This document shows, in pieces, positions 35,502 to 44,120 of a stretch of DNA of 64,000 nt. Within the stretch, counting starts at the first letter, position 1; each line of letters starts with the position of its first letter. The stretch comes from Lachnospiraceae bacterium (GTDB lineage: Bacteria > Bacillota > Clostridia > Lachnospirales > Lachnospiraceae): NCBI GenBank assembly GCA_016294075.1, contig JAEDCQ010000002.1, positions 1 through 64,000 of the forward strand, read 5' to 3'. The notes beneath the pieces are model-generated. The model saw nothing but the letters and a program-made list of their open reading frames with translations. It did no database searches and was not told the DNA's origin. The position numbers and the translations under genes are program-made.

Positions 35502-36227
35502 ATGTACACATATAATACTCGAATCGGTTTCAGTCAGGTTGACACAAACCGGATAATAAAAATGGAAGCATTGATAGCCCTGATGCAGGATGCGACCTGC
35601 TTTCAGGGAGAAGAATTGGGAGTAGGATTTGAATATCTGGAACCGAAAAAACGTGCGTGGATATTAAATGCATGGCAGATTGATATAAAAAGGTATCCTG
35701 TTTTTAATGAAAAGGTTACGGTTGGAACATTCCCTACTTCTTTCAAAAGCTTTATCGGAAACCGTAATTTTATTATAAAAGATGAAAACGGGGATGCAAT
35801 TGTAATGGCAAATTCCATCTGGACCTTTATGGATATGGAAAAAATGAGACCTGCAAAAGTCGAAGACGATTTTATAAAAGTTTATACGATGGAAGAGCCG
35901 CTGCCGATGGATTATTCTGCACGGAAAATAATGATTCCTAAGGAGCAGGACTTTAAAGTTACAAAAAAAGAGGCACTAACAGTAAGAGAATACCATCTGG
36001 ACAGCAATATGCATGTAAATAACGGTCAGTATGTACAGATTGCGGATGCCTTTTTGCCGGGCGCTATACGGTATGACAGGCTGCGTGTGGAATATCGTAA
36101 GCAGGCAAGATTGGGAGATATCATTATTCCGATAATATATGAGAGAGAAAATACCTGTATTGTTGCGTTGTGTGATGAGAAGGAAAGCCCGTATGCAGTA
36201 ATTGAGGCATGTATTCATACAGTATAG
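35502..36227 (+). CDS. Acyl-ACP thioesterase (FatA-like, double hot-dog)
   Basis: A 241-residue thioesterase that releases fatty acids from acyl carrier protein. The N-terminal hot-dog begins YNTRIGFSQVD; the second domain carries the catalytic N-x-H motif in DSNMHVNNGQYV at about residues 165-176. The WILNAWQIDIKRYP and SFIGNRNFII stretches fit PF01643. The start ATG 35502 follows TAGGAG; the frame opens at 35454 but those codons have no similarity. Gut Firmicutes often carry it for membrane lipid control. Confidence 0.88.
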   Translation: MYTYNTRIGFSQVDTNRIIKMEALIALMQDATCFQGEELGVGFEYLEPKKRAWILNAWQIDIKRYPVFNEKVTVGTFPTSFKSFIGNRNFIIKDENGDAIVMANSIWTFMDMEKMRPAKVEDDFIKVYTMEEPLPMDYSARKIMIPKEQDFKVTKKEALTVREYHLDSNMHVNNGQYVQIADAFLPGAIRYDRLRVEYRKQARLGDIIIPIIYERENTCIVALCDEKESPYAVIEACIHTV

Positions 36228-36261
36228 AGGCAATGCTTTTTTGAAAGAGGGAATAGAATAA

Positions 36262-37101
36262 ATGTTAAGATTAGGTGAAAAACAGACGCTTGAAATTGTA
36301 AAGGAAGTAGATTTTGGAGTATATCTTGCGGAAAGCAAAGAAACGGCGGAAAAAGAAAAGGTTCTTCTTCCTTCAAAACAGGTACCTGAAGGGGCAAAAA
36401 AAGGTGATAGGATAGAAGTCTTCTTATATAAGGATTCCAAGGACCGTTTTATAGCAACGGTAAATGAACCGAAGCTGTATCTGGGGCAGATGGCAGTATT
36501 GCAGGTAGTTCAGATTAACCGTGTCGGAGCATTCCTGGATTGGGGATTGGAAAAAGACTTATTTTTGCCCTATAAAGAACAGACGAAGCCTTTAAACACG
36601 GGTGACGAGTGTATCGTTGCTCTTTACATTGATAAAAGCAGCCGTCTTTGTGCAACGATGAAGGTATATCCGTATCTGCGCAAAGACAGTCCATATCAGA
36701 AGGATGACAGGGTAACAGGCATTATTTATGAAATCAGTCCGAACTTTGGAGCATTTGTTGCAGTTGATTCGTGCTACAGTGCTTTGATTCCCAAAAAGGA
36801 GATGACAAAGGAGCTCAATGTCGGAGATAAAGTATCGGCAAGAGTAGCCGGCAGAAAAGAAGATGGAAAACTGGATTTAAGTCTTCGTGAAAAAGCATAT
36901 ATTCAGATAAACATAGACGCGGAAAAAGTAATGCAAAAGCTGGAGAAAAACGGCGGCATTTTACCGTTTACGGATAAAGCTGCTCCGGAGCTCATCAGAG
37001 AGGAAATGGATATGAGCAAAAACGAATTTAAGCGTGCTGTGGGTAATCTTCTAAAGGCGGGAAAGCTTATAATTACGGAAACAGAGATACGCAGAAAATA
37101 A
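36262..37101 (+). CDS. S1-domain RNA-binding protein, CvfB/YitL family
   Basis: A 279-residue protein with three S1-like OB folds and a C-terminal winged helix. Repeats are visible as VKEVDFGVYLAE, VQINRVGAFLDWGLEKDLFLP and IYEISPNFGAFVAVDSCYSALIP. The tail MSKNEFKRAVGNLLKAGKLIITE is the winged helix. CvfB modulates virulence and RNA turnover in staphylococci; the role here is unknown. It lies 34 bases after the thioesterase gene. Confidence 0.88.
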   Translation: MLRLGEKQTLEIVKEVDFGVYLAESKETAEKEKVLLPSKQVPEGAKKGDRIEVFLYKDSKDRFIATVNEPKLYLGQMAVLQVVQINRVGAFLDWGLEKDLFLPYKEQTKPLNTGDECIVALYIDKSSRLCATMKVYPYLRKDSPYQKDDRVTGIIYEISPNFGAFVAVDSCYSALIPKKEMTKELNVGDKVSARVAGRKEDGKLDLSLREKAYIQINIDAEKVMQKLEKNGGILPFTDKAAPELIREEMDMSKNEFKRAVGNLLKAGKLIITETEIRRK

Positions 37102-37161
37102 CGTGGAAATACGGATGTAATATATGTATGCGGATAAGCTGTGAAAGGAAACAGGGAATAA

Positions 37162-38118
37162 ATGGAAACAAAGAAAATAAATCGTTTGATGCTGGGAATA
37201 TTTTTACTGCATATTGCGGTTGTTATTTTTTTAATGTTGACGGCGGGCCGTTTTCATATCGGAATAATTTTGAATCTTTCATTGGGAGAAATCATTCTTT
37301 TATTGCCGGCATTGCTATACCTGCTGTTTTACAGGCTGCAGCCACAGAAGGACGGAGAAGAAAAAGAGCCAATGAAGACGCGGCTTTACTACAATAGGGT
37401 AAAGCCGTCTACAATTGCATATACGATTATATTTACGCTGCTGTCCATGCCGTTAACTACATTGATTAATGCAATCAGTATGTTGTTTGTGGATAATACC
37501 ATTTTATCCATGACAGAAGTGATTTTAGAGCTTCCTTTCCTGTTGATGTTGTTTTTGATGGCAATAGTTCCGGCATGCTGCGAAGAACTGGTCTTCCGTG
37601 GCATTACATACGGCGGTTACCGGAAAAACGGTACAAAGTTTATGGCGGTAATGCTTTCGGCGTTGATGTTCGGACTCATGCATATGAATCTGAATCAGGC
37701 ATTATATGCTTTTGCAATAGGTATCTTCCTGGCCCTTTTAATGGAAGCAACCGGAAGTGTTTGGCCGACGATGTTGTTCCATTTCATTTATAATGCACAG
37801 TCCTGCTGTCTGATGTTTTTTATGGATGCCCTTATGCCAGACTATTATCAGAATGCTGCGAATATGGGAGCTATGCAGGAAGAGCTTTTTATGGTTATCA
37901 GTGTATATCTGGTTATTGCAGCTATTTTTACTCCGTTTGCATTCTGTATGTTATATAAAATTGCGAAAAATGAGAACAGGGTAGAGGAATTAACGGAATG
38001 TCTGCCCAAAAAACAGCATGGCAGAGGAAAGCTGGTTACGGTTTCCCTTGTGCTTGCAACGGTTATTGCGGCTGCATATATTATCTGGGATATGATAATT
38101 ACCGCGATGATGATATAA
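37162..38118 (+). CDS. CPBP family intramembrane metalloprotease
   Basis: A 318-residue multi-pass membrane protein of the ABI/CPBP (Rce1-like) family. The diagnostic motif EExxxR reads EELVFR at residues 141-146, followed by HMNLNQ and FHFIYN, which supply zinc-binding histidines and asparagine. Family roles range from CAAX-like processing to bacteriocin self-immunity; nothing nearby points to a peptide substrate. The start ATG 37162 lies after GAAAGGAAACAGGGA. A terminator follows. Confidence 0.9.
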   Translation: METKKINRLMLGIFLLHIAVVIFLMLTAGRFHIGIILNLSLGEIILLLPALLYLLFYRLQPQKDGEEKEPMKTRLYYNRVKPSTIAYTIIFTLLSMPLTTLINAISMLFVDNTILSMTEVILELPFLLMLFLMAIVPACCEELVFRGITYGGYRKNGTKFMAVMLSALMFGLMHMNLNQALYAFAIGIFLALLMEATGSVWPTMLFHFIYNAQSCCLMFFMDALMPDYYQNAANMGAMQEELFMVISVYLVIAAIFTPFAFCMLYKIAKNENRVEELTECLPKKQHGRGKLVTVSLVLATVIAAAYIIWDMIITAMMI

Positions 38119-38130
38119 AAATATTATAAT

Positions 38131-38163
38131 AAAAAAGGTGGCTCAGTTATGAGTCACCTTTTT
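38131..38163 (+). terminator. Rho-independent terminator after the CPBP gene
   Basis: Stem AAAAAGGTGGCTCA/TGAGTCACCTTTTT with one G-T pair and a four-base loop. The symmetric A/T flanks could also stop transcription from the minus-strand YjfB gene. Confidence 0.85.
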
Positions 38164-38207
38164 CCATGAAAGGGGCAAAATGCTCCTATACATGGTTCTG
38201 GCAGTTA

Positions 38208-38399
38208 CTAAACTACCATATCAAAGTTGGAGCCGACTGCCGGATTGACACTGCGCTCTAAAGCAGCAGCGTCTATCATGTTTACAATGCCCTGTCCCGC
38301 AATTTCATTTGCTTCCATTGCGTTGCCCAAAACAGCAACACCAACCTGTGATAAGGAGTTAGTCTGTGCCATTGCCATAGAAATTGATGCTATATTCAT
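38208..38399 (-). CDS. YjfB family putative motility protein
   Basis: A 63-residue protein matching the YjfB_motility family: MNIASISMAMAQ at the N-terminus, the central VLGNAMEANEIAGQ helix and the SVNPAVGSNFDMVV tail. Bacillus YjfB is under motility sigma factor control; the function is unknown. The start ATG 38399 is eight bases from AGGAGG; an in-frame GTG at 38405 is too close to it. A sigma-D-like element lies upstream. It is the only minus-strand gene in a long plus-strand stretch, and no flagellar genes are nearby. Confidence 0.85.
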   Translation of the reverse strand: MNIASISMAMAQTNSLSQVGVAVLGNAMEANEIAGQGIVNMIDAAALERSVNPAVGSNFDMVV

Positions 38400-38423
38400 A
38401 TGCACATCCTCCTTATATATTCA

Positions 38424-38450
38424 TTATCGTCAGAAATTGTTGTTTTGTAA
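38424..38450 (-). promoter_or_regulatory. Possible sigma-D (flagellar) promoter of the YjfB gene
   Basis: On the minus strand GACGATAA (38431-38424) differs by one base from the sigma-D -10 consensus GCCGATAA. Fifteen bases before it lies TTAC in a TTTACAAAA context, a weak match to the TAAA -35. The leader would be only about 18 bases. Confidence 0.35.
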
Positions 38451-38516
38451 ATAGGAATCTTTTGTATAGGTTGCCCAAATAGATTAAATGCCGTTTTTTA
38501 ACGAAAAAATGAAAAA

Positions 38517-38546
38517 TTGCATAAAAAAGTTGTGGAATACTATAGA
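38517..38546 (+). promoter_or_regulatory. Likely promoter of CdaR-like copy 2 / ftsEX operon
   Basis: -35 TTGCAT (38517-38522) and -10 TATAGA (38541-38546) with 18-base spacing. The transcript would have an A/T-rich leader of about 120 bases and could extend through ftsE, ftsX, the M23 gene and ctp. Confidence 0.45.
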
Positions 38547-38671
38547 TTTTTTTGTTATTTTCGATTAAGATAATAAGTAACATCAAAAAAAATCGAAAAT
38601 GTGAAAAAAACCATTGTAAAAAAGATACAAAAAAATCATGTCGGGCTTTGCAGATTAAAGGAGAGAATAAT

Positions 38672-39760
38672 ATGATTTCAAATCAGATATTACAAAACAC
38701 CATAGAGGGTATTAAATCAATATCCAGAATGGAACTTTGCATCGTGGATATTGACGGAAAGGTTATTGCTTCTTCAAGTGAAGAGATGGATCAGTATTCG
38801 TCTGTCGCAATGGAATTTGCGCAGTCTCCTGCAGACAGCCAGGAGGTACAGGGCTGCCAGTTTTTCAAAATTTATGATGAGCAGCAGCTGGAGTATATTC
38901 TTGTTGCAGGCGGTTCGGGCGATGATATTTATACCATGGGCAAAATGGCGGCATTTCAGGTTCAAAATCTGCTCGTTGCTTATAAGGAACGCTTCGATAA
39001 AGATAATTTTATTAAAAATCTTCTCTTGGACAATCTGCTTTTAGTTGACATTTTCAGTCGCGCAAAGAAGCTTCATATTCAATCTGAACTTAAGCGTGTA
39101 GCAATTATTATTGAGGGAGGAAGCGGAAAGGACAGTAATGTCTTAGAGATGATGCGTGCAAGCTTTGGCAGTAATAACAAAGATTTTATTACCGCGGTCG
39201 ATGAAAATAATGTCATTGTTGTGAAAGATATTTCTGAAATGGAAGGAAATGACGAAATTGACAAGCTTTGTGAAAGCTACAGGAGCTTTTTGGAAAAAGA
39301 AGGAATTGGCAATGTGCATATATCTTATGGTACAGTAGTAAAAGAAATTAAAGAAGTCAGCCGTTCTTATAAGGAAGCGAAGATGGCTCTTGATGTCGGA
39401 AAGATATTTTTTGATGAAAGGAATATCATTGCTTACAGTGAATTGGGTATAGGGCGTTTAATTTATCAGCTTCCGATACCGCTTTGTAAAATGTTTATAA
39501 AAGAGATTTTTGGTGGAAAGAGTCCGGATGAGTTTGATGAAGAAACATTGACAACGATTATGAAGTTCTTTGAAAACAGCCTGAATGTATCAGAGACCTC
39601 ACGCCAGTTGTTTATTCATCGAAATACGCTGGTTTATCGCCTGGACAAATTGCAGAAGACAACCGGTCTTGACCTGAGGGTCTTTGAAGATGCCATTACC
39701 TTTAAGATCGCGCTGATGGTAGTAAAATACATGAAGTATATGGAATCATTACAATATTAG
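38672..39760 (+). CDS. CdaR/PucR-like transcriptional regulator, copy 2
   Basis: A 362-residue paralogue of the protein encoded at 24355, with the same layout: N-terminal sensor (IVDIDGKVIASS, FFKIYDEQQLEYILVAGG), central region with SYKEAKMALDVGK, and C-terminal HTH_30 (NVSETSRQLFIHRNTLVYRLDKL). The start ATG 38672 follows AAAGGAGAG; upstream open codons (from 38552) are low complexity. It ends 13 bases before ftsE, and the ribosome site of ftsE overlaps its stop codon, so it belongs to the ftsEX operon. The ligand is unknown. Confidence 0.85.
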   Translation: MISNQILQNTIEGIKSISRMELCIVDIDGKVIASSSEEMDQYSSVAMEFAQSPADSQEVQGCQFFKIYDEQQLEYILVAGGSGDDIYTMGKMAAFQVQNLLVAYKERFDKDNFIKNLLLDNLLLVDIFSRAKKLHIQSELKRVAIIIEGGSGKDSNVLEMMRASFGSNNKDFITAVDENNVIVVKDISEMEGNDEIDKLCESYRSFLEKEGIGNVHISYGTVVKEIKEVSRSYKEAKMALDVGKIFFDERNIIAYSELGIGRLIYQLPIPLCKMFIKEIFGGKSPDEFDEETLTTIMKFFENSLNVSETSRQLFIHRNTLVYRLDKLQKTTGLDLRVFEDAITFKIALMVVKYMKYMESLQY

Positions 39761-39773
39761 GAGTGTGAGAAGC

Positions 39774-40514
39774 TTGTTTGGAAATAAGAAAAAAGCAAAA
39801 AAATCCGTATATGCCGATAATCTGATTGTATTAGAGAATGTTACGAAATCCTATCAGGACGGCAATGGTGCACATGCACTTAACGGAGTAAATCTGAAAA
39901 TTAAAAAAGGCGAATTTGTATTTATCGTTGGTGACAGTGGTTCCGGCAAGTCAACGTTGATTAAGTTACTGTTGCGTGAGCTTGTTCCGACAACGGGAGA
40001 AATCTATGTTAATGGCGATAATCTTGCGAAATTGAAACATAGGCAGGTGCCGACATACCGCAGAAATCTTGGAGTTGTTTTCCAGGATTTCCGTCTGCTG
40101 AAGGACAGAAACGTGTATGAAAATGTAGCATTTGCACAGCGGATTATCCAGACACCGAGCCGCGAAATTAAGAAAAATGTTCCTGCAATTCTTTCTATTG
40201 TAGGATTGGCAGGTAAATATAAGGCAAAGCCAAAGCAGTTGTCAGGCGGAGAACAGCAGCGTGTTGCAATGGCAAGGGCATTAATCAATAAACCGCCGAT
40301 TTTGTTATGCGACGAACCGACCGGTAATCTGGATCCTAAAAATTCATGGGAAATTATGAAATTATTGGAACAGATTAATAAACGCGGCACAACGATTATA
40401 GTAGTAACGCATAATAAAGAAATCGTAAATGAAATGCAGAAACGAGTAATTACACTGAAAAAGGGTGTGATTATCAGTGATGAAGAAAAGGGTGGATATA
40501 TAGATGAGGATTAG
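39774..40514 (+). CDS. ftsE: Cell division ATP-binding protein FtsE
   Basis: A 246-residue ABC ATPase that with FtsX controls peptidoglycan hydrolases at the septum. Walker A GDSGSGKST, the FRLLKDRNVYENVAF segment, the signature LSGGEQQR and Walker B LLCDEPTGNLD are present. About 15 basic residues (GNKKKAKKS) precede the usual FtsE start. TTG 39774 is ten bases after TAGGAG; GTG 39765 is in frame but too close to that site. It overlaps ftsX by 11 bases. Confidence 0.92.
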   Translation: MFGNKKKAKKSVYADNLIVLENVTKSYQDGNGAHALNGVNLKIKKGEFVFIVGDSGSGKSTLIKLLLRELVPTTGEIYVNGDNLAKLKHRQVPTYRRNLGVVFQDFRLLKDRNVYENVAFAQRIIQTPSREIKKNVPAILSIVGLAGKYKAKPKQLSGGEQQRVAMARALINKPPILLCDEPTGNLDPKNSWEIMKLLEQINKRGTTIIVVTHNKEIVNEMQKRVITLKKGVIISDEEKGGYIDED

Positions 40515-41397
40515 TACTTTCTTTTATACCCTTAAGCAGGGAATTAGAAATATTTTTCGGAATGGCTGGTATTCTCTGGCTTCCGTGGCAACAATCAGTG
40601 CATGCCTCTTGCTGTTTGGCACATTTTTCTCAATTGTAGCAAATGTAGTGCATGTTGTAAAAACGGCAGAAGAGGGTGTAGCGGTTACGGTTTTCTTTGA
40701 TGAAGGATTAAGCGATGATCAGATTGCCCGGATCGGAGAGGAAATTTCCAAAAGAGAAGAAGTCCGGGAGATTAATTTCGTATCTGCGGATGAAGCGTGG
40801 GAATCATTTAAAGCCGATTTAGGAGAATATGCGGAAGGCATTACGGAAAATCCGTTAGCAGACAGTGCAAATTATGAGATATATTTAAGAAGCATTGAAG
40901 ATCAGAATTCTTTAGTAGACTATCTGGAAGCAAAGGAAGGAATCCGTGAAGTAAACCGTTCTGATTTGACGGCTAATATTTTAACCGGTATGAACAGCCT
41001 GATTGGTTATATTGCGATTGCGATTATTGCAATTCTTCTGGCTGTATCCGTTTTTTTAATCAGTAATACCGTTATGATTGGTATCTCCATGCGAAAAGAG
41101 GAGATTACGATTATGAAATATATCGGGGCAACGGACTTTTTTGTCCGGGCACCGTTTGTTGTGGAAGGCGTTATTATCGGTTTAATCGGTTCTTCCATTC
41201 CGTTGGGATTAATTTATCTGCTATATAATTATATAATTGATTTTATTACGGTTAATTTTAAGATTCTATCTGACATATTACATTTTGTAAGCATTGATGT
41301 AATATTCTATTATCTTGTACCGATATCCTTAATTGTTGGGGCGGGCATAGGATTTTTCGGAAGCTTCTCTACAGTAAGAAAGCATTTAAGGGTTTAA
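40504..41397 (+). CDS. ftsX: Cell division protein FtsX
   Basis: A 297-residue permease-like protein with four membrane segments (one near residues 22-43, three in the C-terminal half) and an extracellular loop of about 120 residues after the first (starting TAEEGVAVTVFFDEGLSDDQI). The FtsX_ECD and the MRKEEITIMKYIGATDFFVRAPF loop match the family. FtsX transmits ATP hydrolysis by FtsE to an outside hydrolase, here most likely the M23 protein encoded 4 bases downstream. Confidence 0.94.
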   Translation: MRISTFFYTLKQGIRNIFRNGWYSLASVATISACLLLFGTFFSIVANVVHVVKTAEEGVAVTVFFDEGLSDDQIARIGEEISKREEVREINFVSADEAWESFKADLGEYAEGITENPLADSANYEIYLRSIEDQNSLVDYLEAKEGIREVNRSDLTANILTGMNSLIGYIAIAIIAILLAVSVFLISNTVMIGISMRKEEITIMKYIGATDFFVRAPFVVEGVIIGLIGSSIPLGLIYLLYNYIIDFITVNFKILSDILHFVSIDVIFYYLVPISLIVGAGIGFFGSFSTVRKHLRV

Positions 41398-41401
41398 TCA
41401 A

Positions 41402-42634
41402 ATGGGTGTTAAGAAAAAAATAGCTATAAAAATATTATGCGGATTTTGTGCAGTGACACTTCTGGTCGGCAACTATTCATACATGGCCTTTGCAGACATT
41501 AATGAGTTAGAGGAAAGTATCAAGGAAAAAGAAGAAGAAATAGAAAATGCACGGCAAAAGAAGAAAGAATTGCAGAGTGATCTGACAGAGGTAAAAAAGA
41601 TTAAAGAAAGTCTTGAAGCAGAGCGCTCGGATTTGCAGGCATATGTAACAAAGCTGGATGAGAACCTTTCATCTGTAGAAAAGAAAATTGAAGAGCTGAA
41701 AAAACTGATTTCGGAAAAAGAAGAGGAGATTTTAGAGACAACCGAGGATTTGGAGGACGCACAGGAGAAAGAGGATGCTCAGTATCAGGCAATGAAGGAT
41801 AGAATCAAATTCCTATATGAAAAAGGGGATGCGTATTATCTGGAACTGCTGTTTTGTGCAAACAGCTTCAGCGATTTTGTTAATAAGAAGGAATACATTG
41901 AAAAAATTTCAGAATATGACAACAATATGCTGGAAGAATATGTAAAGAACCGTGAGTTGATTGAGGTATGCAAAGCGGAGTTAGAGGCAGAGGAAGAGCT
42001 TTTAGCGGAAGCAAAAGCAAAGGTTGACGAGGAACAGGCCAATCTGGAAGCTTTGATATCAACAAAGGAAGGTGAAATAAACCGCTATACGGGAGATATC
42101 AATAATAAGCAGAAGGCTATTGAGGAATATGAAGCTGATATTGCAATGGAAAATGATACGATTCAGGCCTTAGAAGCGGCACTTGCAGAAGAGAGAAGAC
42201 GTCTTTTGGAAGAGAATGGAGCGGAAAATATCATTTATGACGGCGGCATGTTTAAATGGCCGGCACCTTCTTATACGAGAATAAGCTCTGATTATGGTAC
42301 GCGTATGCACCCTATTCTTGGTGTGGAGAAGTTTCATAACGGTGTTGATATGGCAGCACCGGGTGGCTCTCCTATATTGGCAGCCTATGACGGAGAGGTT
42401 ATTGCAGCCGATTATAACAGTTCCATGGGCAATTATATAATGATTAATCATGGAGGCGGGCTGATTACGATTTATATGCATGCCTCTGCATTATATGTTT
42501 CAAAAGGGACAATGGTAGCCCGTGGAGATAAAATTGCGGCCGTAGGAACGACCGGGCGTTCAACCGGTAATCATCTTCATTTTGGTGTGCGTTTAAACGG
42601 TAATTATGTCTCGCCGTGGAATTATTTAAAATAA
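41402..42634 (+). CDS. Coiled-coil murein hydrolase activator with M23 domain (EnvC/PcsB-like)
   Basis: A 410-residue exported protein. A signal peptide (about residues 1-31, ending near MAFA) is followed by a long glutamate/lysine-rich coiled coil (about 32-275), which in PcsB and EnvC contacts FtsX, and by an M23/LytM domain. The zinc ligands appear intact: H312 and D316 in HNGVD, the YMHAS histidine, and H391/H393 in HLHF. So, unlike E. coli EnvC, it may be an active endopeptidase. It follows ftsX directly in the operon. Confidence 0.9.
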   Translation: MGVKKKIAIKILCGFCAVTLLVGNYSYMAFADINELEESIKEKEEEIENARQKKKELQSDLTEVKKIKESLEAERSDLQAYVTKLDENLSSVEKKIEELKKLISEKEEEILETTEDLEDAQEKEDAQYQAMKDRIKFLYEKGDAYYLELLFCANSFSDFVNKKEYIEKISEYDNNMLEEYVKNRELIEVCKAELEAEEELLAEAKAKVDEEQANLEALISTKEGEINRYTGDINNKQKAIEEYEADIAMENDTIQALEAALAEERRRLLEENGAENIIYDGGMFKWPAPSYTRISSDYGTRMHPILGVEKFHNGVDMAAPGGSPILAAYDGEVIAADYNSSMGNYIMINHGGGLITIYMHASALYVSKGTMVARGDKIAAVGTTGRSTGNHLHFGVRLNGNYVSPWNYLK

Positions 42635-42716
42635 ATTGAAAAGTATGCATAAAGATTATTCCGCATATAATGGAAAGACAGCGTGTGATACACATTTAAC
42701 ATAATAAGAGGACATT

Positions 42717-43991
42717 ATGACAGATAACAGCAACGCTTTTGAAGAAAAGACAGATTCAGGACAGAAGGAAATAAAAAAGAAAAAGTCTCATTCTTATTTG
42801 TATGGGATTCTGAGCGGTATTTGGATTTCTATTATATTATTTGCATTGGGAAATTTGATTGGATGGCTTGTCGGCAGCTACCGCACGGGAATAAGACCGG
42901 TATCATTTTCCAAACGTTCAGAGAAAGAAGTCGTAGACGCAGATACAACACGTAAGATGATGGCAATTGAAGATGTTATTGAGCAGTATTATCTGGAAGA
43001 ACCGGATAGTGAAATGCTTGAAAACGGAATATATTCCGGGATGATAGCTTCTTTAGGGGACCCGTATTCCGCATATTATTCGGTTGAGGAATTAAAGGAA
43101 ATGCAACAGGATGTGGAAGGAATCTATTATGGAATAGGTGCCTATGTGGGGATAGATTCTTCTACAACACTTCCTGTAATCAGTGGCGTGATTGAGGATA
43201 CTCCGGCACAGGAGGCGGACTTAAGAGCCGGAGACATTATTTATAAAATTGACGGCACTTCCACACAGGGAATGGATACATCCGATGCAGTGGAGCTGAT
43301 ACGCGGAGAAGAAAATACGGTTGTACATCTTACTCTGATAAGAAGCGGAGAGACAGACTATATTGAGGTTGATGTAACAAGGCGTAAGGTTGAAAGCCCT
43401 ACTGTGAATTATGAGATGCTTGATGGGAATATCGGATATATTCAAATTGTTGAATTTGATAAGGTAACCGTAGACCAGTTTACAGAGGCTCTGGCGGTCT
43501 GCAAAGGCTCGAATATGGAAGCCCTGATTCTGGATTTAAGAAGTAATCCGGGAGGGAGCTTAAGTGTTGTATGCGATATTGCGAGGAAAATATTACCTGA
43601 AGGGCTGATTGTTTATACAGAAGATAAATATGGGCAGAGAGAAGAATTTTCCTGTGACGGAAATAATGAACTGACGATACCGATGGTTGTTTTGGTAAAT
43701 GGATACAGTGCAAGTGCATCTGAGATATTAGCAGGAGCCATTCAGGATTATGGCAAGGGTACATTGATGGGAACCCAGACCTTTGGAAAAGGGATTGTAC
43801 AGCGGGTGATATCCTTGTCTGACGGTTCGGCTGTAAAGCTTACAATCAGTACCTACTATACACCCAAAGGAAAGAATATACATGGAGTCGGAATTACACC
43901 CGATGAGGTTGTAGAGTTTGAGCCGGAGCTTTATTATAATGACGGTATTGATAATCAGTTGGAAGCAGCAATTGCATATCTGAAGCAGTAG
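42717..43991 (+). CDS. ctpA: C-terminal processing peptidase, S41 family with PDZ domain
   Basis: A 424-residue membrane-anchored serine protease. One membrane segment at about residues 28-50, an N-terminal S41 helical region, a PDZ domain at about 120-200 (YGIGAYVGIDSSTTLPVISGVIEDTPA in parts) and the S41 catalytic core. The catalytic pair is Ser333 in YSASASE and Lys358 in TFGKG. It is usually found behind ftsEX and the M23 gene in Clostridia, probably processing envelope proteins. The start ATG 42717 follows AGAGGAC. Confidence 0.92.
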   Translation: MTDNSNAFEEKTDSGQKEIKKKKSHSYLYGILSGIWISIILFALGNLIGWLVGSYRTGIRPVSFSKRSEKEVVDADTTRKMMAIEDVIEQYYLEEPDSEMLENGIYSGMIASLGDPYSAYYSVEELKEMQQDVEGIYYGIGAYVGIDSSTTLPVISGVIEDTPAQEADLRAGDIIYKIDGTSTQGMDTSDAVELIRGEENTVVHLTLIRSGETDYIEVDVTRRKVESPTVNYEMLDGNIGYIQIVEFDKVTVDQFTEALAVCKGSNMEALILDLRSNPGGSLSVVCDIARKILPEGLIVYTEDKYGQREEFSCDGNNELTIPMVVLVNGYSASASEILAGAIQDYGKGTLMGTQTFGKGIVQRVISLSDGSAVKLTISTYYTPKGKNIHGVGITPDEVVEFEPELYYNDGIDNQLEAAIAYLKQ

Positions 43992-44023
43992 GCTGACATA
44001 GAGGCAAAAGAGTAGGGGAGTAT

Positions 44024-44062
44024 AAAAGGGTCAGGAAGCGGGAAACACTTTTTGACCTTTTT
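44024..44062 (+). terminator. Terminator after ctpA
   Basis: AAAAGGGTCA pairs with TGACCTTTT (44024-44033 with 44053-44061, one bulged G) around a long loop, with a T-rich 3' side. It separates the cell-division operon from the acyltransferase gene. Confidence 0.65.
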
Positions 44063-44120
44063 CGCTTTATAGGAAAAACTTATGATTGGAAAATAAAGAG
44101 GTACTTCGGGGGGATAAGAA

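Noticed and set aside
35976..36440. A 154-codon minus-strand open frame across the thioesterase and CvfB genes
   Set aside because: It crosses the boundary of two well-supported plus-strand genes and has no start signals.
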